NCBI GenBank assembly: GCA_964460185.1
Contig: CAYWTM010000094.1
Location: 1 to 13,545, forward strand
Direction: 5' to 3'
DNA: 13,545 nt
From: JAVJPJ01 sp040217295
GTDB taxonomy: Bacteria; Pseudomonadota; Alphaproteobacteria; Rhodobacterales; Rhodobacteraceae
Part shown: positions 6,104 through 12,930 of the stretch, piece after piece
How the letters are laid out: each line of letters starts with the position of its first letter
Numbering within the stretch: the first letter of the stretch is position 1
The notes under the pieces: model-generated
Seen by the model: only the letters and a program-made list of their open reading frames with translations
Database searches by the model: none
Told to the model about the DNA's origin: nothing
Translations under genes and position numbers: made by a program

Positions 6104-7333
6104 CTAAAGCGCGCCGCCCGTCACATCGCGGTACCACGCCCGGATCGCCGCGCGTTCCTCCTCCTCGATGAAGGACAGGTTGCCGGGCGGCATGGCGTGG
6201 CTTGCGCCTGCCTGAAGGTAAATGGCCCGTGCCTGGGCGGCAATGCGGTTGTCGCTGTCCAGCATCACACCGCGCGGGGCCACGGCGATGCCGGGCCAGA
6301 AGACCTCGGTCGCGTGGCACATGGAACAGCGCGCATAGACGATATCGGCCACGTCGACGAAGCTTTCATGCGCGGCAAAGCGTTCCTGAAGCGGTGTCAG
6401 CCGCGCATCTTCCATCACCGCGTCATCGCGCATCAGCGGCAGCATGGACAGCCAGATGATGACGCCAAAGATCAGCGCCGTCGCCGCCCATGTCCACCAG
6501 ACATACCCGCCGCGCGCATGCATCGTGTTGAAGAAATGCCGAATCGTGACCCCCATCAGGAACACCAGCGACGCGATCAGCCAGTTGTGATCGCTGGCAA
6601 AGGCCAGCGGGTAGTGATTGGACAGCATCAAGAAGATGACCGGCAGCGTCAGGTAATTGTTGTGGGTGGACCGAAGCTTGGCGATCTTGCCGTATTTCGG
6701 GTCCGGCGTGCGGCCCGCTTTCAGGTCGGCCACCACGATTTTCTGGTTGGGAATGATGATCATCGCCACGTTGGCGGTCATGATCGTGGCCGTTAGCGCC
6801 CCAAGGTGCAACAGCGCCGCGCGCCCGGAAAAGACCTGCGTATAGCCCCAGGCCAACACCACGATCAGCGCAAACAGCAGCACCATCAGCGCCGTTGGGT
6901 TGTCGCCCAGGGGCGACTTGCACAGCCGGTCGTAGACGATCCAGCCGATGGTCAGCGACAGGGCCGAGATCGCGATGGCCTGCCACTGCGTCAACTCCAT
7001 CACCGTCCAGTCGATCAGGTAAAGCTCTGCGCCCACGTAATAAAGCAGCGCCAGAAGGGCGACACCGCTCAGCCAGGTGGCATAGCTTTCCCATTTGAAC
7101 CAGGTCAGATGTTCGGGCATCGCCTCGGGGGCGACCATGTATTTCTGGATGTGGTAGAATCCCCCGCCATGAACCTGCCATTCCTCGCCATCGGCCGGGC
7201 CGGGAATGTCGCGGTTCAGACCAAGATCCAGCGCGATGAAGTAGAAACTGGACCCGATCCACGCGATCGCCGTGATCACATGGAGCCAGCGGGCGGCAAA
7301 TTCCGCCCAATGCAGCAAGATCGTGGTGTCCAT
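6104..7333 (-). CDS. puuD: Membrane-bound urate hydroxylase PuuD with C-terminal cytochrome c
   Basis: A 409-residue protein of the PuuD family (formerly DUF989), an integral-membrane urate oxidase that passes electrons from urate to its own cytochrome c domain instead of making hydrogen peroxide. It begins with a typical MDTTILLHWAEFAARWLHV and has about eight hydrophobic segments (roughly residues 15-36, 88-105, 118-135, 147-165, 172-193, 225-246, 252-266 and 276-298) with conserved histidines such as RSTHNNY and GVTIRHFFNTMHARGG. The C-terminal domain carries one heme c site, CSMCH, at 336-340, and HAMPPGN near 379-385, whose methionine M381 is a probable axial ligand. The start is ATG at 7333 with GGGGAAACGG just upstream. 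It is the first gene of the minus-strand operon and is divergent from allantoicase. The later ring-opening enzymes are not in the window. Confidence 0.95.
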   Translation of the reverse strand: MDTTILLHWAEFAARWLHVITAIAWIGSSFYFIALDLGLNRDIPGPADGEEWQVHGGGFYHIQKYMVAPEAMPEHLTWFKWESYATWLSGVALLALLYYVGAELYLIDWTVMELTQWQAIAISALSLTIGWIVYDRLCKSPLGDNPTALMVLLFALIVVLAWGYTQVFSGRAALLHLGALTATIMTANVAMIIIPNQKIVVADLKAGRTPDPKYGKIAKLRSTHNNYLTLPVIFLMLSNHYPLAFASDHNWLIASLVFLMGVTIRHFFNTMHARGGYVWWTWAATALIFGVIIWLSMLPLMRDDAVMEDARLTPLQERFAAHESFVDVADIVYARCSMCHATEVFWPGIAVAPRGVMLDSDNRIAAQARAIYLQAGASHAMPPGNLSFIEEEERAAIRAWYRDVTGGAL

Positions 7334-7544
7334 ATCCGTTTCCCCGGCCAGTCGGGCACCCGGCCCGGTTTTTCATCACATGCCTGCATTTCCGACAAAA
7401 CCCGGCCAAAGCGCAAGCCATCAGGTGCCGCACCTCTTGTGTTCGACTGCGAAAGCCGACTATTCCAGCATCATCTGCTGAATCCGAAGGCAACCCGTGC
7501 GGCGGACCTCCGCACCCTGCCCTTCCCGCGCCAGGACAGGACAT
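7334..7544. promoter_or_regulatory. Divergent control region between puuD and allantoicase
   Basis: This 211-base gap must hold promoters for both divergent genes. Inverted repeats seen: AGGTGC-C-GCACCT (7423-7435), CAGCA-TCATC-TGCTG (7466-7480) and GTGCGG/CCGCAC (7497-7515). A possible plus-strand promoter is TTGTGT at 7437-7442 with TATTCC at 7461-7466 (18-base spacer). One or more repeats may bind a purine- or allantoin-responsive regulator; no regulator gene is in the window. Confidence 0.55.
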
Positions 7545-8564
7545 ATGGCAAGCATCGACAGCTTGAATCCCGACATTCCGCTTTTCGCCCGCACCGGCAT
7601 CAACCTTGCGTCAGCCGGGCTTGGCGCCAAGGCGATCTGGTCGACGAACGAGTTCTTCGCGCCGCTCGAACGCATGCTGCACGATCAGCCGCCGGTGTTC
7701 ATCGACGGCAAATTCGACGATAACGGCAAATGGATGGACGGTTGGGAAAGCCAGCGCCGCCGCGATGGCGGGCATGACATGGCGATCATCAAGCTGGCCG
7801 CGGCCGGCCGCATCATCGGGTTCGATCTGGACACGGCCCATTTCACCGGCAACTACGCCCCCGCCGCGAAAGTCGAGGCCTGCGCCTTCGAGGGCGATCT
7901 GCCCCCCGAGGACCAGCGCTGGGTCACCATCTTGCCGCACAAGGCGCTTGGCCCGTCGTCGCATCATTATTTCGGCTGCGACAGCTTCGAGAAATGGACC
8001 CATCTTCGCTTGCACATCTATCCCGATGGCGGCGTTGCCCGGATGCGGGCCTACGGGGTGCCGGAACTGGACGAGGCAAACAAGCAGGGCGAGATCGATC
8101 TGGTGTCGGCGCTGAACGGCGGGCGCATCCTGGGGTTTTCCGATGCCCATTACGGCGATTACATGCGACTGCTCGCGCCCGGGCGCGGGGTGAACATGGG
8201 CGACGGCTGGGAAACGCGCCGGCGGCGCGAACCGGGCTATGACTGGATGATCATCGCGCTCGGCGCGCGCGGGGTGATCGAAAAAGCCGTCATCGACACC
8301 GCCTTTTTCAAGGGGAACTACCCCGACACGGCCTCGATCCAGGCGGCGGACATGCGCAATTTCGGCGATGGCCTGACCGACGCGCTGATCACCGATTCCA
8401 TGTTCTGGAAGGAACTCCTTCCGGCCCGGAAACTGGGACCGGATGCCGAACACGCCTTCCGCGAGGACCTGGTCGATATCGGCCCGGTGACCCATGTGCG
8501 GTTCAACATCTTTCCCGATGGTGGCGTGTCGCGCCTGAGGCTGTTCGGCACGCCCGCCGCATGA
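7545..8564 (+). CDS. alc: Allantoicase (allantoate amidinohydrolase)
   Basis: A 339-residue cytosolic enzyme that hydrolyses allantoate to ureidoglycolate and urea. The two tandem allantoicase repeats are easy to see. GWESQRRRDGGHD (67-79) and GWETRRRREPGYD (221-233) correspond, as do FDLDTAHFTGNYAP (93-106) and AVIDTAFFKGNYPD (248-261), and IYPDGGVARMR (158-168) and IFPDGGVSRLR (322-332). Length is normal for the family. ATG at 7545 is preferred: it follows AGGACAGG (7533-7540) and is just before the conserved region. An upstream in-frame GTG at 7497 would add 16 arginine-rich residues unlike the family. Divergent pairing with puuD supports a purine catabolic role. No clear terminator follows. 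Confidence 0.96.
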   Translation: MASIDSLNPDIPLFARTGINLASAGLGAKAIWSTNEFFAPLERMLHDQPPVFIDGKFDDNGKWMDGWESQRRRDGGHDMAIIKLAAAGRIIGFDLDTAHFTGNYAPAAKVEACAFEGDLPPEDQRWVTILPHKALGPSSHHYFGCDSFEKWTHLRLHIYPDGGVARMRAYGVPELDEANKQGEIDLVSALNGGRILGFSDAHYGDYMRLLAPGRGVNMGDGWETRRRREPGYDWMIIALGARGVIEKAVIDTAFFKGNYPDTASIQAADMRNFGDGLTDALITDSMFWKELLPARKLGPDAEHAFREDLVDIGPVTHVRFNIFPDGGVSRLRLFGTPAA

Positions 8565-8957
8565 GACGGCGGCGCGCCGCGCGACCCGGCGGCGCGCGCT
8601 ATCCCTGACTGGGTCGGTTCTATGAGCATGGGGCGCTTCATCGGCCTGCCCGAACGGTGCCGTGATGCCTGATCGCCAAGCGGCCGGCCTCACGATCCCT
8701 TCTGCCACGCGACCAAATCATGATCGGGCTGGCGACAACCGCCACGGACGCGGTCCTTTCGCTGTCGCGTCATGACGGGTGCGGTGCCGGGCGCCGAAAG
8801 GTTGAAAACGGTTCAGGAGGTGTTCACGGGCGCAGCCCCCACCCCCGCTGCCGACAAGGTGTCCGCAGCGGCCCCGGTCGCGTTCCCCGGTCACTTGTCG
8901 TAGCTTGCGCCACTGGCGAGACAGAATGCCGCCGACCCGACCTCCGGGACATCTTCC
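8565..8957. other. GC-rich intergenic stretch with no convincing gene
   Basis: About 390 bases between allantoicase and the AT-rich transporter leader. It begins with a GC palindrome (8569-8580) but has no U-tract terminator. A frame at 8720-9007 (95 codons) has no ribosome binding site, no recognisable motif and runs out into the AT-rich leader. A perfect AGGAGGTG at 8815-8822 has no start codon at a usable distance. It may be a gene remnant or untranslated sequence. No tRNA is seen. Confidence 0.5.
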
Positions 8958-9114
8958 CGATTCTCACAATCTGGCAGATCAATAGACTTCATTTTCATAT
9001 TTTTTAAGGAAACACAGTCTATCCGGTCGATAGTTGCGGATTGCTCTTTCCAACATTCGATTGTCCAACTATTTTCGGCCGCCATAAGACAAACAGTCCA
9101 ATAGGGAGAGACTG
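8958..9114 (+). promoter_or_regulatory. AT-rich leader and probable promoter of the ABC transporter operon
   Basis: Base composition turns sharply AT-rich compared with the rest of the window. A possible promoter is TTGTCC at 9061-9066 with CATAAG at 9083-9088 (16-base spacer). An inverted repeat CTATC-CGGTC-GATAG lies at 9019-9033 and could be an operator. The ribosome binding site AGGGAGAG (9103-9110) is four bases before the ATG. The promoter boxes are by-eye matches. Confidence 0.45.
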
Positions 9115-10311
9115 ATGAAGAAAGTTCTTCTGGCTTCCGCGGCCACTTTTGCGTTCACCGGTGCCGCACTTGCCGATGCCCATCAGGGCGATGTCACGCT
9201 TGGCGTGATCCTCGGCTTCACCGGACCGATTGAATCGATCACGCCGGCAATGGCCGACGGGGCAGAACTGGCCATGGCCGAAGTCACCGCCTCCGGTGCG
9301 CTGTTCGGTGGCGCGGCCGTCACGTCTGTCCGTGCGGACAGCACCTGCATCGACAGCTCCGCCGCGCAGGCCGCAGCCGAGCGTCTGATCACCTCGGACG
9401 GCGTCAACGGCATCGTCGGCGCGGATTGCTCGGGCGTCACCGGCTCCATCCTCGCAAACGTCGCCGTGCCCAACGGCATGGTCATGATCTCGCCGTCGGC
9501 CACGTCGCCCGGCCTGTCGACCGCAGAGGACAACGGCCTGTTCTTCCGCACCGCACCGTCTGACGCACGTCAGGGTGTCGTGATGGCCGAAATCATCATG
9601 GAACGCGGCATCGACACCGTCGCCGTGACCTACACCAACAACGACTACGGCCAGGGCCTGGCGGATGCCTTCACCAGCGCCTTCACCGAAATGGGCGGCA
9701 CCGTCACGCTGACCGCAGCCCACGAAGACGGCCGCGCCGACTACTCGGCCGAAGTGGGCGCACTGGCATCGGCCGGCGGCGACGCGCTTGTCGTGGCAGG
9801 CTATGTCGACCAGGGTGGCTCGGGCGTGATCCGCGCAGCACTGGACACCGGCGCATTCGATACCTTCGTCTTCCCCGACGGCATGGTGTCCCAGGCGCTG
9901 GTCGATAACTTCGGTTCCGAGATCAACGGCTCGTTCGGCCAGAACCCCGGCACCGACAGCGAAGGCGCTGCAACCTTCCAGGCCATGGCGACCGAAGCGG
10001 GCTTTGACGGCACGTCGCCGTTCTCGGCCGAAGCCTACGACGCGGCAGCCCTGATCATGCTGGCCATGGCGGCCTCCGGCTCGCGCAATGCCGCCGACTA
10101 CATGGGCTCGATCATGGACGTGGCAAACGCTCCCGGTGAACAGATCCTGCCCGGCGACCTGGGTCGCGCACTGGAACTGATCGCGGCCGGCACCGACATC
10201 GACTATGTCGGCGCATCGGCGGTGGAGCTGATCGGACCCGGCGAATCCGCCGGCAACTACCGCGAGATCGAAATCGTGGATGGTGAATTGTCGGTTGCCG
10301 GCTTCCGCTGA
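9115..10311 (+). CDS. Branched-chain amino acid/amide-type ABC transporter substrate-binding protein
   Basis: A 398-residue periplasmic binding protein of the LivK/Peripla_BP_6 class. MKKVLLASAATFAFTGAALA is a Sec signal peptide, probably cut after residue 20. The mature start VTLGVILGFTGPIE, the cysteine pair C78 and C105, MISPSATSP (124-132), FFRTAPSDARQG (143-154) and VTYTNNDYGQG (171-181) follow the order in LivJ/LivK-type proteins, where the SPSATSP and YG loops contact the ligand. The substrate cannot be assigned; amino acids, amides or a ureide are all possible. It opens the operon and has a good ribosome binding site and a leader of its own. Codon choice is strongly biased to C-ending codons, consistent with high expression. 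A stem-loop after the gene separates it from the ATPase genes. Confidence 0.93.
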   Translation: MKKVLLASAATFAFTGAALADAHQGDVTLGVILGFTGPIESITPAMADGAELAMAEVTASGALFGGAAVTSVRADSTCIDSSAAQAAAERLITSDGVNGIVGADCSGVTGSILANVAVPNGMVMISPSATSPGLSTAEDNGLFFRTAPSDARQGVVMAEIIMERGIDTVAVTYTNNDYGQGLADAFTSAFTEMGGTVTLTAAHEDGRADYSAEVGALASAGGDALVVAGYVDQGGSGVIRAALDTGAFDTFVFPDGMVSQALVDNFGSEINGSFGQNPGTDSEGAATFQAMATEAGFDGTSPFSAEAYDAAALIMLAMAASGSRNAADYMGSIMDVANAPGEQILPGDLGRALELIAAGTDIDYVGASAVELIGPGESAGNYREIEIVDGELSVAGFR

Positions 10312-10332
10312 TCCAATCTGATCCAGACACCA

Positions 10333-10363
10333 GGAACAGCCCGGCCCAAAACCGGGCTGTTTC
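10333..10363 (+). terminator. Stem-loop between binding-protein and LivG-type genes (likely leaky terminator or mRNA stabiliser)
   Basis: AACAGCCCGG (10335-10344) and CCGGGCTGTT (10352-10361) pair perfectly around a seven-base loop, with two more outer pairs, one a wobble. Only a short TTTCC follows, so termination would be partial. Such structures commonly keep binding-protein mRNA more abundant than that of the downstream transporter genes. Confidence 0.65.
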
Positions 10364-10384
10364 CATAATCGGGGACAGGGCCAC

Positions 10385-11173
10385 ATGATCGTCGTTGAGG
10401 ACGTGCACAAACATTTCGGCGGCTTTCATGCCGTTGACGGCGCCAGCCTGACAATCGAAACCGGTTCCATCACCGGGCTGATCGGACCGAACGGCGCGGG
10501 CAAGACGACGCTGTTCAACGTGATCGCGGGCGTTTTGCCCCCGACCTCGGGCCGGGTCGTGATGGACGGCGAGGACATCACCGGCCTTGCGCCGCACAAC
10601 CTGTTTTCAAAGGGGCTGCTGCGCACCTTCCAGATCGCGCATGAATTCACCTCGATGAGCTGCCGGGAAAACCTGATGATGGTGCCGGGCACGCAGTCGG
10701 GCGAAAGCCTGTGGAACACGTGGTTCGGCCGCAAGCGCATCGCCGACGAGGAACGCGCGCTCAAGGCCAAGGCCGACGAGGTGCTGGAGTTCCTGACCAT
10801 CGAACACCTGGCGGATCACCCGGCGGGCATGGTGTCAGGCGGCCAGAAAAAGCTTCTGGAACTGGGCCGCACCATGATGGTCGACGCCAAGATCGTGTTT
10901 CTGGACGAGGTCGGCGCGGGCGTGAACCGGACGCTTCTGAACACCATCGCCGACGCGATCGTCCGCCTGAACCAGGAACGCGGCTACACGTTTTGCGTGA
11001 TCGAACACGACATGGATTTCATCGGGCGCCTGTGCGAGCCCGTCATCGTCATGGCAGAGGGCAAGGTGCTGGCCGAGGGATCGCTCGATCAGATCAAGGC
11101 CAACGAACAGGTGATCGAGGCTTATCTGGGCACCGGTCTCAAGAACAAGGATCAGCTGGAGGCGACGCAGTGA
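10385..11173 (+). CDS. LivG-type ABC transporter ATPase
   Basis: A 262-residue cytosolic ATPase that pairs with the LivF-type ATPase to power import through the LivH/LivM permeases. Motifs: Walker A GPNGAGKT at 34-41, Q-loop Q83, signature SGGQK at 151-155, Walker B ending in D174-E175, and H-loop H208 in VIEHDMDF. LivG proteins usually read LDEP after Walker B; here it is LDEVGAGVN, with valine in place of proline. The inter-motif insert ESLWNTWFGRKRI (about 107-119) and the C-terminal KANEQVIEAYLGTG are typical of LivG. The start is ATG at 10385 after GGGGACAGGG. The end overlaps the next start as GTGA, with GGAGG (11158-11162) inside the coding region serving that start. Confidence 0.93.
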   Translation: MIVVEDVHKHFGGFHAVDGASLTIETGSITGLIGPNGAGKTTLFNVIAGVLPPTSGRVVMDGEDITGLAPHNLFSKGLLRTFQIAHEFTSMSCRENLMMVPGTQSGESLWNTWFGRKRIADEERALKAKADEVLEFLTIEHLADHPAGMVSGGQKKLLELGRTMMVDAKIVFLDEVGAGVNRTLLNTIADAIVRLNQERGYTFCVIEHDMDFIGRLCEPVIVMAEGKVLAEGSLDQIKANEQVIEAYLGTGLKNKDQLEATQ

Positions 11174-11721
11174 GCCTGCCCGCCCGCCTGTTTGCCCTTG
11201 GCCTTTGCCTGGCCATGCCCGCGCTTGCGCAGGGGCAGCCGGTCAAACCCGCAGGCGGGCTGACAGATTGCCCTGTCGCGGTGGCGCCGGTGCGGTTTTG
11301 CGAAGCGGATACCGGGTTTCACCGCATGCCCCAGGCCATCAATCCCGATGTCAACGCGTTCTACGAACACTCCACCGGCGCAGCCGGCATGCTGATCGTG
11401 GAAACCGTCGGCACCGCGGATGGTCTTACCCTGCAGATGGTCCGCCAGAACCTGATCCAGAACCTTGCCGATGGCGGCGGCGTCACCACCGACGCGGTCC
11501 TTGTCTGGCCCGAGCAGACGGCCTCGGTCGCGGGCACCACCCTTCCGACGATGGTCTATTCCGGGCCGATCAACGGAACCCGCGCAACCTATGCCAACAC
11601 CGTGCTCTTGGCGCCCGAGCGGTTGATCCAGTTGATCACCGTGAACGAGGCCGACAGCTACACTCCGCTGCACCTTCATGCGCATAGCGAATTCCTCGCG
11701 CATATCCGCATCGACCCTTGA
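11170..11721 (+). CDS. Small secreted protein of unknown function within the transporter operon
   Basis: A 183-residue protein not recognised by family. The start is GTG at 11170, overlapping the LivG-type stop as GTGA, with GGAGG seven bases upstream. An N-terminal signal peptide (hydrophobic LFALGLCLAMPALA, residues 7-20, probable cut A20/Q21) sends it to the periplasm. The mature part has a cysteine pair, C34 and C44, that could form a disulfide, then a mixed alpha/beta region including MLIVETVG, LQMVRQNLIQNL and RLIQLITVNE. The overall pattern faintly recalls small PsbP/DcrB-like periplasmic proteins, but this is a guess. Its place between two ATPase genes, translationally coupled to the first, suggests a job linked to the transporter, such as an accessory factor for the binding protein or permease. 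Confidence 0.85.
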   Translation: MSLPARLFALGLCLAMPALAQGQPVKPAGGLTDCPVAVAPVRFCEADTGFHRMPQAINPDVNAFYEHSTGAAGMLIVETVGTADGLTLQMVRQNLIQNLADGGGVTTDAVLVWPEQTASVAGTTLPTMVYSGPINGTRATYANTVLLAPERLIQLITVNEADSYTPLHLHAHSEFLAHIRIDP

Positions 11722-11731
11722 GGAGCCCCGT

Positions 11732-12556
11732 GTGAGCGACAATCCATACCAGAACGACCGCGGCAACAAGGACCGCTCGATCGGGAACCCCGACGGCGCG
11801 GGCACCATGACGCCCTCTCCCGGGACCGGACAGGCCATGAATACCGGCCAGGCCTTCTTGATCGGTGACACCATGACGGGCGGCTACGGCAACGGTCCCG
11901 ACATCCTGCACGATTGCACCATCGCCGTGAATCCCGGCGAGATCGCGGTGATCGTGGGCCCCAACGGGGCCGGTAAATCCACGGCGATGAAGGCCGTGTT
12001 CGGGATGCTGAACGTGCGCCAGGGATCCGTGCGCCTGGATGGCGAGGACATCACAGGCCTCAGCCCGCAGGCACGGGTGGCCAAGGGCATGGGCTTCGTG
12101 CCCCAGACCAGCAACATCTTTGGCTCCATGACGGTCGAGGAAAACCTCGAGATGGGGGCCTTTATCCGTCGCGACGACATCCGCGCGACGATGGAACAGG
12201 TCTACGAGCTGTTCCCGATCCTCAAGGACAAACGCTATCAGGCCGCCGGCGAATTGTCGGGCGGGCAGCGTCAGCAGGTGGCCGTGGGCCGGGCGCTGAT
12301 GACCCAACCCAAGGTGCTGATGCTGGACGAACCCACCGCCGGCGTGTCGCCCATCGTGATGGATGAATTGTTCGACCGCATCATCGAGGTCAGCCGCACC
12401 GGCATTCCGATCCTGATGGTGGAACAAAATGCCCGGCAGGCGCTCGAGATCGCCGACAAGGGGTATGTGCTGGTTCAGGGCCGCAATGCCCATACCGGCA
12501 CCGGCAAGGAACTGCTGGCCGACCCCGAGGTTCGCCGCAGTTTCCTGGGGGGCTGA
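11732..12556 (+). CDS. LivF-type ABC transporter ATPase with N-terminal extension
   Basis: A 274-residue ATPase, partner of the LivG-type protein. Motifs: Walker A GPNGAGKS at 76-83, Q-loop VPQ ending at Q125, signature LSGGQRQQ at 175-182, Walker B MLDEPTAG (D199-E200), and VEQN at 230-233, where LivF proteins carry glutamine in place of the H-loop histidine. The start is taken as GTG at 11732 because AGGAG (11721-11725, overlapping the previous stop) is six bases upstream. This leaves about 36 extra polar residues (asparagine, glycine, proline and serine rich) before the usual LivF start. Downstream in-frame ATGs at 11807 and 11837 would give a more typical length but have weaker ribosome sites. 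The gene follows the secreted-protein gene by 10 bases. Confidence 0.93.
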   Translation: MSDNPYQNDRGNKDRSIGNPDGAGTMTPSPGTGQAMNTGQAFLIGDTMTGGYGNGPDILHDCTIAVNPGEIAVIVGPNGAGKSTAMKAVFGMLNVRQGSVRLDGEDITGLSPQARVAKGMGFVPQTSNIFGSMTVEENLEMGAFIRRDDIRATMEQVYELFPILKDKRYQAAGELSGGQRQQVAVGRALMTQPKVLMLDEPTAGVSPIVMDELFDRIIEVSRTGIPILMVEQNARQALEIADKGYVLVQGRNAHTGTGKELLADPEVRRSFLGG

Positions 12557-12561
12557 GGCAG

Positions 12562-12930
12562 ATGCGCATGGCCACACTCACAACCCTTGCGGCCCTGGTG
12601 CCCTCCGCCGCGCCGGCCGAACCTTGGGACTGCGCGTTTTCGGTCGCGTGCACGACCGGCGAAAGCTGCGTCAGCCAGACCCGCAACGGGCAGATCATCG
12701 CCGCCGATCACGAAGGACAGCTGTTTTTCACCGGCGCCACCGGCGATCTGCCGGTCCTGCGGCTGTCCCCCCGGGGGGATGCCCCCGCGTCCTATGCCGG
12801 GACCGATCAGGACCGGATGGCCGGGGTCTTGACCATACGCGCCGACAACACCGCCACCCTGACCACCCATTCCCTGACCGGCCCGACCACGGCCGCGACC
12901 TATTTCGGAACCTGTGAGGTGCTGAACTGA
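12562..12930 (+). CDS. Second small secreted cysteine-containing protein of unknown function
   Basis: A 122-residue protein not recognised by family. MRMATLTTLAALVPSAAPA is a short signal peptide, probable cut near residue 19, so the mature protein of about 100 residues is periplasmic. Four cysteines (C24, C30, C36, C118) could make two disulfides, one joining the N- and C-terminal ends; the rest looks beta-rich (GQLFFTGATG, LPVLRLSP, GVLTIRADNTATLTTHSL, TYFGTCEV). The start is ATG at 12562, five bases after the LivF-type stop; an ATG at 12568 has better spacing from GAGG (12555-12558) but loses the basic residue of the signal. The stop overlaps the permease ATG by one base. Operon position implies a transporter-linked role; nothing more can be said. 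Confidence 0.83.
   Translation: MRMATLTTLAALVPSAAPAEPWDCAFSVACTTGESCVSQTRNGQIIAADHEGQLFFTGATGDLPVLRLSPRGDAPASYAGTDQDRMAGVLTIRADNTATLTTHSLTGPTTAATYFGTCEVLN

Noticed and set aside
7497..7544. Upstream GTG start extending allantoicase by 16 residues
   Set aside because: The extension is arginine-rich and outside the family pattern, while ATG at 7545 has a good ribosome site.
8569..8604. GC-rich palindromic sequence after allantoicase as a terminator
   Set aside because: The arms can pair, but there is no T-run on either strand, so intrinsic termination is not supported.
8622..8672. Possible 16-residue peptide frame (MSMGRFIGLPERCRDA)
   Set aside because: No ribosome binding site and far too short to support without conservation data.
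8815..8822. Perfect Shine-Dalgarno-like AGGAGGTG
   Set aside because: No ATG, GTG or TTG at 5-10 bases downstream, so it cannot be tied to a gene; kept only as part of the gap finding.
8720..9007. 95-codon plus-strand frame in the gap before the transporter
   Set aside because: No ribosome site, no motif, arginine- and glycine-rich composition, and it continues across the change into AT-rich leader sequence.
8891..9085. 64-codon minus-strand frame across the AT-rich leader
   Set aside because: No ribosome site and it would occupy the probable promoter of the transporter operon; no motif seen.
9019..10410. Long minus-strand open frame (463 codons) opposite the binding-protein gene
   Set aside because: Mirror of a strongly biased codon pattern; composition is Gly/His/Asp-rich and unlike any family, whereas the plus strand encodes a clear binding protein with signal peptide.
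11636..12577. Minus-strand open frame opposite the LivF-type gene
   Set aside because: Antisense shadow; the plus frame has every ATPase motif.
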